This document shows positions 1 to 5,711 of a stretch of DNA of 7,019 nucleotides, piece by piece. This DNA comes from an uncultured Collinsella sp. (GTDB lineage Bacteria; Actinomycetota; Coriobacteriia; Coriobacteriales; Coriobacteriaceae), in NCBI GenBank assembly GCA_937989795.1, contig CALKBB010000219.1, positions 1-7,019 on the forward strand. Direction: 5' to 3'. Under the pieces are notes generated by a model. That model was not told where the DNA came from and searched no databases. It worked only from the letters and a program-made list of their open reading frames with translations. The first letter of the stretch is position 1. Each line of letters opens with the position of its first letter. The position numbers and the translations under genes were made by a program.

Positions 1-472
1 CCACGCGCTGCTGCTGGCCGCCCGAAAGCTGTGCGGGTACCTTGTCGGCCTGCTCGGCCACGCCCACGCGGCTCAGCAGGTCCATGGCGCGCTCACGAGC
101 CTCCTCCTTGGACACACCCAGCACGTCGACCGGCCCCAGCATGACGTTCTGCAGTACGGTCATATGTGCAAACAGGTTGAACTGCTGAAATACCATGCCC
201 AGCTCGGCACGCATGCGGGCAAGATCCTTGCCTTCCTGCGGCAGGGGCTCGCCCTCGATGAGGATTTCGCCCGAGTCGATGGTTTCCAGGCGGTTGATGG
301 TTCGGCACATGGTCGACTTGCCCGAGCCCGAGGGTCCGATCACAACGACGACCTCGCCGCGGTCGACCGAGAGATTGATGTCGTTGAGAACGTGCAGATC
401 GCCGTAGTGCTTATCGACGTGCCTGAGCTCGATCAGCGGCTGATTGCCGGTGGAAGAGGTGCTCTGTGCCAT
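1..472 (-). CDS. Polar amino acid (glutamate-type) ABC transporter ATP-binding protein, partial
   Basis: This is the ATPase subunit that powers the importer encoded by the three genes upstream on the same strand. It acts at the inner face of the membrane as a dimer. The visible 157 residues contain a Walker A motif GPSGSGKST at residues 46-54, a Q-loop FQQFNLFAHMTV around residue 93, and the ABC signature LSGGQQQRV at the window edge. Walker B, the D-loop and the switch histidine lie outside the window. The ATG at 472 is chosen because an AAGGAG ribosome binding site (482-487) sits nine bases upstream. It starts 36 bases after the stop of the preceding permease gene, so it is the last visible cistron of the operon. 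The Q-loop wording and the neighbours place it in the HisP/GlnQ/GluA group. Amino acid specificity cannot be read from the ATPase itself. The gene is cut by the window edge, not visibly broken. Confidence 0.5.
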   Translation of the reverse strand, partial: MAQSTSSTGNQPLIELRHVDKHYGDLHVLNDINLSVDRGEVVVVIGPSGSGKSTMCRTINRLETIDSGEILIEGEPLPQEGKDLARMRAELGMVFQQFNLFAHMTVLQNVMLGPVDVLGVSKEEARERAMDLLSRVGVAEQADKVPAQLSGGQQQRV

Positions 473-508
473 GGTGCTCGGCTCCTTATGACTTGAAATG
501 GTAAAGTG

Positions 509-1342
509 TTAGCGGATGATGGTCGCGCCGGTCTTGTGCGAAACATAGACAGCGGCCTTGTTGATCGCGACGTTGATGAGGATATAGATGACCGCGATCA
601 CCAGGTAGACCGATACGAGGGCGTCGTAGTTGGTAATGAGCACGCGGGCATTTTGCATGAGGTCGGGGTAGCTCACCACGTAGGCAACGGTGGTGTCCTT
701 GACTACGACCACAAGCTGCGAAATCAAGGACGGAATGATAAACCGAATAGCCTGCGGCAACACGATTTTAAAGGTGATTTTGGCCTTGGAGAGACCGAGC
801 GCTTGGGCTGCCTCGACCTGACCGCGCGGCACGGCATTGACGCCGGCGCGGAAAATCTCGGCCAGCACGCCGGCTGCGGCGAGCGCGACGGGAAGCGTGA
901 GCATCCAAAACGACGGCAGCGAGATCTTGTACTGCGGCAGCACCAAAAAGAAGAAGTAGATGAACAGCAGGCTCGGCACGCCGCGGAAGAAGTCGGTAAG
1001 CACGCGGCAGACCAGCTGCAGCGGCTTAATGTCGCTGGTGCGGCCGAGCATGAGGGCGAGGCCCAGCACCAGCGCAATGGCGCCCGCGGTCAGTGCGACC
1101 TTGACGGTGCCCTCAAAGCCGGCAAGCAGGAACTTCCAGGTGGTGAGGTGCGTAAAGAAGTACCAGTAGTGGACCGAAAGCTGACCGGTCACATAAAAGC
1201 GCTGCAGTACCAAGGTGATGAGCGCTGCCACGGCAACCAATGAGATGGCGGTGCCGATGCGAATCTTGACGCGCATCTTGGGGCCGGGAGCCTCGTAGAG
1301 CGCATCACGCATGGTAAGCGCAGGGGAGGAATGCTTGCTCAT
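509..1342 (-). CDS. Amino acid ABC transporter permease (GluD/GltK-like)
   Basis: This is one of two integral membrane subunits of the importer. The 277-residue protein has a cytoplasmic N-terminal stretch of about 25 residues, then hydrophobic segments near residues 30-48, 82-100, 122-136, 147-162, 200-222 and 244-262. The EAA loop that docks on the ATPase is clear: E178-A-A-x-x-x-G183, followed by L195-P196. This is the signature of the His/Glu/Gln/Arg/opine permease family. The ATG at 1342 overlaps the TGA of the upstream permease gene as ATGA, so the two are probably translationally coupled; a GAGG element lies about nine bases upstream. It is longer than its partner because of the extra N-terminal segment, as in GluD-type subunits. 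The two permeases presumably form a heterodimer. Family and role are near certain; glutamate as substrate is an inference from the whole operon. Confidence 0.5.
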   Translation of the reverse strand: MSKHSSPALTMRDALYEAPGPKMRVKIRIGTAISLVAVAALITLVLQRFYVTGQLSVHYWYFFTHLTTWKFLLAGFEGTVKVALTAGAIALVLGLALMLGRTSDIKPLQLVCRVLTDFFRGVPSLLFIYFFFLVLPQYKISLPSFWMLTLPVALAAAGVLAEIFRAGVNAVPRGQVEAAQALGLSKAKITFKIVLPQAIRFIIPSLISQLVVVVKDTTVAYVVSYPDLMQNARVLITNYDALVSVYLVIAVIYILINVAINKAAVYVSHKTGATIIR

Positions 1343-1998
1343 CGGAGGATCCTCACCTTCTTATCGATATAGTTGCCAATGTGGCTCACCACAAAGGCCG
1401 TGCCCAGGTAGCCGAGCGCCGAGATAAAGAACGCGGCGACGCCGCCAAGTGAGCGCGTGTTGATGTAGCTCACCACGCCGGTGAGCTCTTGCGGCTTAAG
1501 CGGCACCTGGCTGCCGAGCGCGGTGGTGAGCATGACGGCGATAAAGAGGTTGGTCATGGGCAGCACGCTCGAACGCAGCGCCTGCGGAATCACGATCTTG
1601 GCGAGGATAAGGCTGAAGCTCATCCCCAGCGAGCGGGCGGCTTCCACCTGGCCGACGCCGACGGTGTTGATGCCGCTCATAAAGTTCTCGGAGCCAAAGG
1701 CCGAGCCCAAAAGGACCGTGGCGACGATAACGCAGGTGCGGTAGGGCAGAACGACCTTAAGCGGCGGCAGCGCATAGACGACGATGATGAGCAGCGCGAT
1801 GCCGGGGATGTTACGGAAGACCTGGACATACAGGTCGCCAAAGACGCGCAGCGGCTTGAGCGGCGACACGCGCATCACGGTGACGGCGACGGCCAACACC
1901 ATGGCGATGGCAAACGACTCAAGCGTCATGCCCCAGGTTGCTAGCAGCGCGTCGATATAGTTCTGGCCATAGAGCGACCAGAGCTCGGAGAGACTCAT
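1339..1998 (-). CDS. Amino acid ABC transporter permease (GluC/GltJ-like)
   Basis: This is the second membrane subunit of the importer, 219 residues long. Hydrophobic segments lie near residues 22-42, 66-78, 87-108, 145-165 and 187-206. The EAA motif reads E119-A-A-R-S-L-G125, followed by the I-P-Q pattern near residue 137, and gives the contact with the ATPase. The size and short N-terminus fit the GluC/HisQ type. The ATG at 1998 has a strong GGGAGGT element (2003-2009) about five bases upstream. The gene follows the binding-protein gene after a 138-base spacer carrying a strong hairpin, and it overlaps the next permease by four bases. Expression of permeases and ATPase therefore depends on readthrough past that hairpin or on an internal promoter I could not see. 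Confidence 0.5.
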   Translation of the reverse strand: MSLSELWSLYGQNYIDALLATWGMTLESFAIAMVLAVAVTVMRVSPLKPLRVFGDLYVQVFRNIPGIALLIIVVYALPPLKVVLPYRTCVIVATVLLGSAFGSENFMSGINTVGVGQVEAARSLGMSFSLILAKIVIPQALRSSVLPMTNLFIAVMLTTALGSQVPLKPQELTGVVSYINTRSLGGVAAFFISALGYLGTAFVVSHIGNYIDKKVRILR

Positions 1999-2009
1999 GC
2001 GGACCTCCC
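1999..2009 (-). promoter_or_regulatory. Strong ribosome binding site of the first permease gene
   Basis: GGGAGGT (2009-2003) lies about five bases before the ATG at 1998 and directly after the T-rich tail of the intercistronic hairpin. It fixes the permease start and would let readthrough transcripts be translated efficiently. Confidence 0.5.
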
Positions 2010-2019
2010 GTCGATAAGG

Positions 2020-2048
2020 AAAGGGGCTCCCGTGTGTACGGAAGCCCC
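2020..2048 (-). terminator. Intercistronic hairpin between binding-protein and permease genes (partial terminator or mRNA stabiliser)
   Basis: Arms 2023-2033 and 2038-2048 pair over ten base pairs with one mismatch (2029/2042) around a GTGT loop. The outer six pairs are GGGGCT with AGCCCC. Read on the minus strand, the hairpin is followed by TTTCCTT. This looks like a leaky intrinsic terminator or a 3' stabilising hairpin placed after the binding-protein gene. Such elements are common in solute-binding-protein operons and raise binding-protein levels above those of the membrane subunits. The T-run is interrupted, so readthrough is expected. Confidence 0.5.
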
Positions 2049-2136
2049 GACAACTCAGTGAGGAAACAGTTTACCGCAATAAAGCGTACCATGCGTTTCC
2101 ATATGGTTTCGCTGCGGCCGTTACCAGGCTCGCTGC

Positions 2137-3132
2137 CTAGGCGCCGATCTCGGGCAGCTCGGGAACATTGGTGTCGCCCGTACGGTCGCCGATGCAGATC
2201 TGCCACAGCTCAGTCCAGGTGCCGTCGTCCTCGATCTTCTTAAGGAAGTCGTTGACGAAGGCGACGCCGTCGGAATCGAGCGGCAGACCAATGCCATAGG
2301 GCTCCTTGTTGCCAAAGGACTTGCCGGCGATCTTGTACTTACCGGGCTCGCGGACCAGGGCGCTCTGCTGCATGTTGTTGTCGATGACGTAGGCGTCAAC
2401 ACGACCCTGCTGGAGTGCCTGGCGGGCCTCCTCGTCGGTCTTGAACTCCTGCTGGCTGGCCTTGGGGGCGAACTCCTCCAGGATGGCAGGGCCGTTGGAG
2501 CCGGACTGGACGGCGACGTTCTTGTCGGCCAGGTCGTCGACGCTCTTGATGTCATCGTTATCGGCGAGCACCAGGATAGCCTGCTGCGTGTAGTAATAGG
2601 GACCGGCAAAGGAAACGAGTTTCTTGCGCTCGTCGGTAATGGTGTAGGTGGCAAAGACAGCGTCGACCTGGCCGTTCTGCAGGACAGACTCGCGCGTGTC
2701 CGAGGTCACCTGGGTGATCTCGACCTTGTTCTCGCCCAGAATGTAGTTGGACAGGAGCTGTGCGATACCGGCATCGAAGCCGCGGGTCTGACCGTCTTTC
2801 TCGTTGAGGAGGGAGAAGAGCGTGGAGGTCTGAACGCCACCGATCTTAAAGACGCCGGCGTCCTTGACGGCCGTGGCCCAGGTGCTGGCGGCGATGGCGT
2901 CGTCATCAGCCTTGGGGCCGTCGTTGACGAGCTTGTCGAATGCCTTGGCATCGAGCGTGGTGGAAGCCTCGGTATCCTCGGAGCCCTTGGAGGAGCCGGT
3001 GGTGGAACCCTTGTCGGCCTCGGCGCTGGTGTCAGAGCAGCCGGCAAGACCAAGGCCGGCGACGGTTGCGAAGGTGGCGGCAACGAAGCCGCGGCGGTCG
3101 AGAACGACCTGCTGGGAGAGGTTCTTGCTCAT
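2137..3132 (-). CDS. Glutamate/glutamine-type ABC transporter substrate-binding lipoprotein
   Basis: This protein captures the amino acid outside the membrane and delivers it to the permease pair. It is 331 residues long. The signal region has R13-R14-G-F16 followed by a hydrophobic stretch and a lipobox L29-A-G-C32, so the mature protein should be a lipid-anchored protein starting at Cys32. A Ser/Thr/Glu-rich linker (about 33-60) precedes the two-lobed SBP_bac_3 fold (about 90-318). Ligand-site landmarks are T-R147 before LQNGQVDA, the TDER169K motif that in GlnH-type proteins contacts the ligand carboxylate, and D251 in the second lobe near the usual amino-group contact. The LQNGxVDA...ATYTIT...FAGPYY...QQAILV series resembles corynebacterial GluB, so glutamate is favoured, but glutamine or aspartate cannot be excluded. 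The ATG at 3132 has an AAAGGT element about eight bases upstream. It is the first gene of the operon. Confidence 0.5.
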   Translation of the reverse strand: MSKNLSQQVVLDRRGFVAATFATVAGLGLAGCSDTSAEADKGSTTGSSKGSEDTEASTTLDAKAFDKLVNDGPKADDDAIAASTWATAVKDAGVFKIGGVQTSTLFSLLNEKDGQTRGFDAGIAQLLSNYILGENKVEITQVTSDTRESVLQNGQVDAVFATYTITDERKKLVSFAGPYYYTQQAILVLADNDDIKSVDDLADKNVAVQSGSNGPAILEEFAPKASQQEFKTDEEARQALQQGRVDAYVIDNNMQQSALVREPGKYKIAGKSFGNKEPYGIGLPLDSDGVAFVNDFLKKIEDDGTWTELWQICIGDRTGDTNVPELPEIGA

Positions 3133-3175
3133 GGGAGAACACCTTTCTCAATAAAATCCCTAGCGGTTGAGTAGA

Positions 3176-3205
3176 GTTATACCCTATCCCGCTCAAATGG
3201 GTCAA
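3176..3205 (-). promoter_or_regulatory. Sigma-70-type promoter of the transporter operon
   Basis: On the minus strand a -35 box TTGACC (3205-3200) and a -10 box TATAAC (3181-3176) are separated by 18 bases. Each matches consensus at five of six positions. Transcription would begin near 3169, giving a leader of roughly 37 bases that includes the AAAGGT ribosome binding site at 3146-3141. No clear operator or riboswitch fits in so short a leader. Confidence 0.5.
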
Positions 3206-3252
3206 CACGAAATAACTCAGAAACATACTTACCTTATGGGTAATTCTACCTA

Positions 3253-3300
3253 CCAAAAAGGGACAGGTTTATTTTGGCAGGTTTTATCTGGGCAAACGCC
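3253..3300. repeat. Hairpin repeat with GGGACAGG loop, copy 1 (degenerate)
   Basis: CCAAAA (3253-3258) and TTTTGG (3272-3277) form a short stem. The loop carries GGGACAGG (3260-3267). A second weak stem follows: GGC-AG-GTTT (3276-3284) against AAAC-GCC (3294-3300), with a two-base bulge. The GGGACAGG core is shared with the longer hairpin at 3439-3479. I recall similar GGGACAGG or CCTGTCCC palindromes scattered in Coriobacteriia and near REP-associated tyrosine transposase genes, but that link is from memory and cannot be tested here. This copy appears truncated or decayed on its right side. Confidence 0.5.
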
Positions 3301-3356
3301 GATTATTGTAGTTAAGAAAGCGTTTTGCGGACGGCGTGGTCGCTCGCTGCGGTCGC

Positions 3357-3394
3357 TATAATGGCGGCAACGCGACACGTATATAAGTAAGGAG
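3357..3394 (+). promoter_or_regulatory. Orphan -10 box and ribosome binding site of a lost gene
   Basis: A perfect -10 hexamer TATAAT (3357-3362) lies on the plus strand. No good -35 is present at 17 bases; TTGCGG at 3325 is too far away. An AAGGAG ribosome binding site (3389-3394) follows, seven bases before an ATG at 3402. Together they look like an intact start signal that now feeds only a 12-codon frame. Confidence 0.5.
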
Positions 3395-3401
3395 ATCGCG
3401 T

Positions 3402-3440
3402 ATGAACGGCTATTCGTTTTTCGCGCCGACCATGACTTAG
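3402..3440 (+). pseudogene. N-terminal remnant of an iron-containing alcohol dehydrogenase (probable)
   Basis: A 12-codon frame with a good ribosome binding site encodes MNGYSFFAPTMT, then TAG. The first ten residues resemble the start of iron-containing alcohol dehydrogenases such as E. coli YqhD (MNNFNLHTPT), in which an aromatic residue pair and a PT precede the strand leading into the nucleotide-binding domain. The match ends exactly where the 16-bp inverted repeat starts: the stop codon TAG shares its last two bases (3439-3440) with the left repeat arm. No further dehydrogenase sequence is visible downstream. I infer that a deletion or repeat insertion removed the rest of the gene. The match is only ten residues, so a chance resemblance or a real small peptide remains possible. 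Confidence 0.5.
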
Positions 3441-3479
3441 AACCACCACAAAGGGGACAGGCACCTTTGTGGTGGTTCT
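3439..3479. repeat. Perfect 16-bp inverted repeat with GGACAGGCA loop, copy 2
   Basis: AGAACCACCACAAAGG (3439-3454) is perfectly repeated in inverted form at 3464-3479 around a nine-base loop. The loop contains the same GGGACAGG core (3454-3461) as the hairpin at 3253. No T-run follows on the plus strand, so it is not a standard terminator. The perfect arms suggest a recently inserted or actively maintained mobile palindrome. It abuts the truncated dehydrogenase start. Confidence 0.5.
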
Positions 3480-3510
3480 TGCAGATGTGGCGGCCTGCCT
3501 CTCTGTTTTG

Positions 3511-3565
3511 TCTCAATCTGTAACAGGTAGACGAGGAAATGGGTTCTAGCTGTTACAGATCGAGA
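3511..3565. repeat. Palindromic 55-base unit A
   Basis: The left arm TCTCAATCTGTAACAG (3511-3526) and right arm CTGTTACAGATCGAGA (3550-3565) are complementary at 15 of 16 positions, with a mismatch at 3515/3561. The 23-base centre includes GACGAGGA. A second unit of exactly the same length begins 80 bases further on. I see no coding potential or transposase in it. It could be a miniature repeat, a structured RNA or a protein-binding palindrome. Confidence 0.5.
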
Positions 3566-3590
3566 TTATCTCTTCAGGGGGATTCGAATG

Positions 3591-3645
3591 TCTCGATCTG
3601 TAATAGCTGGACGAGGATTTATCCTCTAGATGTTACAGATTGAGA
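3591..3645. repeat. Palindromic 55-base unit B
   Basis: The left arm TCTCGATCTGTAATAG (3591-3606) pairs with TGTTACAGATTGAGA (3631-3645), using two G-U wobbles if read as plus-strand RNA. The centre contains a further small palindrome, GAGGA (3613-3617) with TCCTC (3622-3626). It matches unit A at 42 of 55 positions (14 of 16 in each arm, 14 of 23 in the centre). The differences between units in the arms fall at complementary positions. Confidence 0.5.
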
Positions 3646-3658
3646 TAATCGCGTCGCG

Positions 3659-3699
3659 AAAATAAAAACCTCCGCAGGGGTGCTTCCCTTGCGGAGGTT
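3659..3699 (-). terminator. Intrinsic terminator of the DXS-like gene
   Basis: On the minus strand, AACCTCCGCA (3699-3690) pairs perfectly with TGCGGAGGTT (3676-3667). The stem is extended inward by about four pairs around a five-base loop. TTTATTTT follows immediately. The hairpin begins two bases after the TAA stop of the DXS-like gene, which makes it a textbook rho-independent terminator. Confidence 0.5.
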
Positions 3700-3701
3700 A
3701 T

Positions 3702-5483
3702 TTACTCGTTGAGTAGCCTTACGGCTTCGGCGGCCATGTTCTCGACCGTCATGCCGTTCTGCGCGAGCAGCTCGTTGGGGTCGTAGCGGTCGGGGAAGCC
3801 CTTGGCGATGCCAAAGGTGCGCGTGCGCACAGGCGTGCAGGCCAAGTAGCACGCGACACGCTCGCCCCACCCACCGTCCAAGATGCCGTCCTCGAGGGTG
3901 ACGACAACGCGATGCTCGGCGGCAAGGCTGTCGAGAAACTTGCGGTCAAGCTCGGTTGCAAAGCGCGGGTTGACGAGCGTGGCCTCGATGCCGTACTCGG
4001 CAGCCAAGCGGTTTGCCACGCGCTCGCCCAGTTCAAAGAAGTCGCCAAGCGCAAGCACGGCTACATCGCGGCCCTGACGCGCGACGTCGTAGCGCACGAT
4101 GCCATAATCGGCGCCCTCGGCGGGCGCCAGATCGGGACGGCTTACCAGGCCGATGCCCGGTACGCGGATTGCCACGGGATGCTCGCGGTGGTCGAGCGAC
4201 CAGCTCAGCATGGACAGGTATTCTTCCATGCAGGCCGGTGCCAGGTAGCGCATGTTGGGAAGTCCGCCCAGCATGGAAATATCAAAGAACGAGAGGTGCG
4301 TCTCGGACGTTGTGCCAAAGACCGAAGCGCCAAACACCAGGATGGTTGCGGGGGCGTCGTTGAGGCACAGGTCGTGCCACAGTTCATCGTAGGCGCGCTG
4401 CAAAAACGTGCCGTATGCGCCAAAGACCGGCTTGGCGCCGGCGCTGGCGAGCGCGGTGGCAAAGGTGACGGCGTGCTCTTCGGCAATGCCCACGTCGACA
4501 AACTGCTTGCCTGCCGCGGCGCGAAGCTCGGGCGTAAAGCCCATGATATAGGGCGTGGCAGCCGTGATAGCGACAACCTGCGGGTCGTTCGCGATAGCGG
4601 CGTTGAGTGCCTCGCTCGTAATATCGGCATAGGTGCGCGGTGCGGGCTCGCTCGGGTGGCCCGGGCAAAGTTTGCGACCGGTTGCCATATCGAAGGGTCC
4701 CACATGATGCCAGTGCTCGGGGTCGCTCTGGGCTGGCTCAAAGCCCTTGCCCTTGGCGGTGGAGACGTGCAGCACGATGGGATGATCGATATCGCGCAGC
4801 TCCTGCAGCGTATCGACCAGCGCTTGGACATCGTTACCGGCGTCCAGGTAGCGATAGTCGAGCCCCAGCGCGCGGAAAACGTTGCGCTCGCAGGTGCCGT
4901 TGCTGGCGCGCAGCTCGGCCAGATTGCGATACAGACCACCGTGGTTTTCGGCAATGGACTGGTCGTTATCGTTGACGATAATGATCAAGTTGCTGTCGAG
5001 ATCGGCGGCATTGTTAAAGCCCTCAAACGCCAGACCGCCCGAAAGCGAGCCGTCGCCAATAACGGTAATGACGTTATACGTGTCACCCGCCAGGTCGCGC
5101 GCGTGGGCAAGACCGCAGCCCAAGCTCACCGAGGTCGAGGTGTGACCCATGGCAAACAGGTCATGCTCGGACTCGTCGGGATTGGCAAAGCCAGAGGCCT
5201 CGCCATAACGCTCCGGATCGATATAGGTGTACGCGCGCCCGGTCAGCGCCTTGTGGGCGTAGGTCTGGTGCGAAACGTCAAAGACAAGCTTGTCGATGGG
5301 GGAGTTAAACACGCGATGGAGTGCGACCGTGAGTTCAACGACGCCTAGGTTGGGGGCAACGTGTCCGCCGACAGCGGCGGAGCTTTCGAGGATGGCGTGG
5401 CGAATCTCGTCGCAGAGCTGCGGGAGCTCGGCGCGATTAAGAGCCTTGACGTCCTCGGGCGTTGTCGTTTGCGTAAGCAGCAT
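3702..5483 (-). CDS. dxs: 1-deoxy-D-xylulose-5-phosphate synthase-like thiamine diphosphate enzyme (divergent)
   Basis: The fold and motifs place this 593-residue protein in the DXS/transketolase family. Canonical DXS joins pyruvate and glyceraldehyde 3-phosphate to make DXP for isoprenoids, thiamine and pyridoxal. Visible are H41 (E. coli H49), H72 in FDVSHQTYAHK, the diphosphate-binding GDG 143-145 with N171, H260 in HHVGPFD, E335 in IAEEH, and Y357 and R363 in the GTFLQRAYD block (E. coli Y392 and R398). By hand alignment, E. coli R420, D427 and R478, which shape the acceptor phosphate site, are replaced by G385, T392 and G443; H396 (H431) is kept. The loop after NDN is about 32 residues shorter than in E. 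coli, and the usual GHD motif reads GND. It may be a paralogue with another acceptor. The ATG at 5483 follows a GGAG 12 bases upstream, a rather long spacing. It is transcribed alone, divergently from the HD gene, and ends in a strong terminator. Confidence 0.5.
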   Translation of the reverse strand: MLLTQTTTPEDVKALNRAELPQLCDEIRHAILESSAAVGGHVAPNLGVVELTVALHRVFNSPIDKLVFDVSHQTYAHKALTGRAYTYIDPERYGEASGFANPDESEHDLFAMGHTSTSVSLGCGLAHARDLAGDTYNVITVIGDGSLSGGLAFEGFNNAADLDSNLIIIVNDNDQSIAENHGGLYRNLAELRASNGTCERNVFRALGLDYRYLDAGNDVQALVDTLQELRDIDHPIVLHVSTAKGKGFEPAQSDPEHWHHVGPFDMATGRKLCPGHPSEPAPRTYADITSEALNAAIANDPQVVAITAATPYIMGFTPELRAAAGKQFVDVGIAEEHAVTFATALASAGAKPVFGAYGTFLQRAYDELWHDLCLNDAPATILVFGASVFGTTSETHLSFFDISMLGGLPNMRYLAPACMEEYLSMLSWSLDHREHPVAIRVPGIGLVSRPDLAPAEGADYGIVRYDVARQGRDVAVLALGDFFELGERVANRLAAEYGIEATLVNPRFATELDRKFLDSLAAEHRVVVTLEDGILDGGWGERVACYLACTPVRTRTFGIAKGFPDRYDPNELLAQNGMTVENMAAEAVRLLNE

Positions 5484-5508
5484 CGTTGTGGGTTACTCCA
5501 TGCGAATC

Positions 5509-5522
5509 GAGCGCCGGCGCTC
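5509..5522. repeat. 14-bp perfect palindrome in the DXS-like gene leader
   Basis: GAGCGCCGGCGCTC is its own reverse complement. It lies about 26 bases upstream of the DXS-like start, just ahead of its GGAG. It could be a regulator site or a structure near the ribosome binding site. In GC-rich DNA such palindromes can also arise by chance. Confidence 0.5.
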
Positions 5523-5606
5523 CCTCGGCCGGCACAATTGCACAGAACAGTCTCGCACATTTTGGCGTTTGATATGTGACGGCGGCGCGGTAATTCGCCA
5601 ACTGGC

Positions 5607-5625
5607 GGGGCAAAACGTTTTGTCC
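5607..5625. promoter_or_regulatory. LacI-type operator-like palindrome in the divergent intergenic region
   Basis: CAAAACGTTTTG (5611-5622) is a perfect 12-bp palindrome. It is extended by GG and CC pairs on either side after one mismatch (5608-5625). A central CG flanked by A/T arms is typical of LacI/GalR-family operators. It sits between the divergent DXS-like and HD genes, where one site could control both. No regulator gene is visible in the window, so the assignment is tentative. Confidence 0.5.
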
Positions 5626-5700
5626 GATGCCATACTGGTAGATTCGATGATGATTTTATTCAATGCGTGCAGGCCGTGGCTTGCCGCCGTGAGCCGCTGG

Positions 5701-5707
5701 AAGGAGG
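5701..5707 (+). promoter_or_regulatory. Ribosome binding site deciding the HD gene start
   Basis: AAGGAGG lies four bases before the ATG at 5712. An in-frame ATG at 5667 has no comparable signal, so the downstream start is preferred. Confidence 0.5.
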
Positions 5708-5711
5708 CAGC

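Noticed and set aside
506..1243. 245-codon plus-strand frame opposite the permease gene
   Set aside because: It is rich in charged residues and His/Gln with no recognisable motif, and it lies antisense to a permease with a clear EAA loop.
3439..3479. Possible intrinsic terminator on the plus strand
   Set aside because: The stem is strong but no T-run follows on either strand, and the shared GGGACAGG loop fits a repeat element better.
3250..3516. 88-codon minus-strand frame across the intergenic repeats
   Set aside because: It would start at TTG without a ribosome binding site and reads through both hairpin repeats, so its sequence is explained by the repeats.
3511..3645. Possible CRISPR array
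   Set aside because: Only two units, each internally palindromic over 55 bases with differing centres and only about 25 bases between them. No cas genes are present.
3912..5348. Long open frame on the plus strand (478 codons) inside the DXS-like gene
   Set aside because: It is wholly antisense to a gene with clear family motifs, its residue make-up is not protein-like, and it has no ribosome binding site. Such shadows are expected in GC-rich DNA.
5538..5601. Candidate promoters for the divergent DXS-like and HD genes (TTGCAC, TTGGCG, CATATC, TAATTC)
   Set aside because: No pair of boxes has both reasonable matches and a 16-19 base spacer, so no call was made.
5667..5711. Upstream in-frame start for the HD gene
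   Set aside because: The ATG at 5667 has no ribosome binding site, while the ATG at 5712 has AAGGAGG just ahead. The extra 15 residues would lie before the conserved part.
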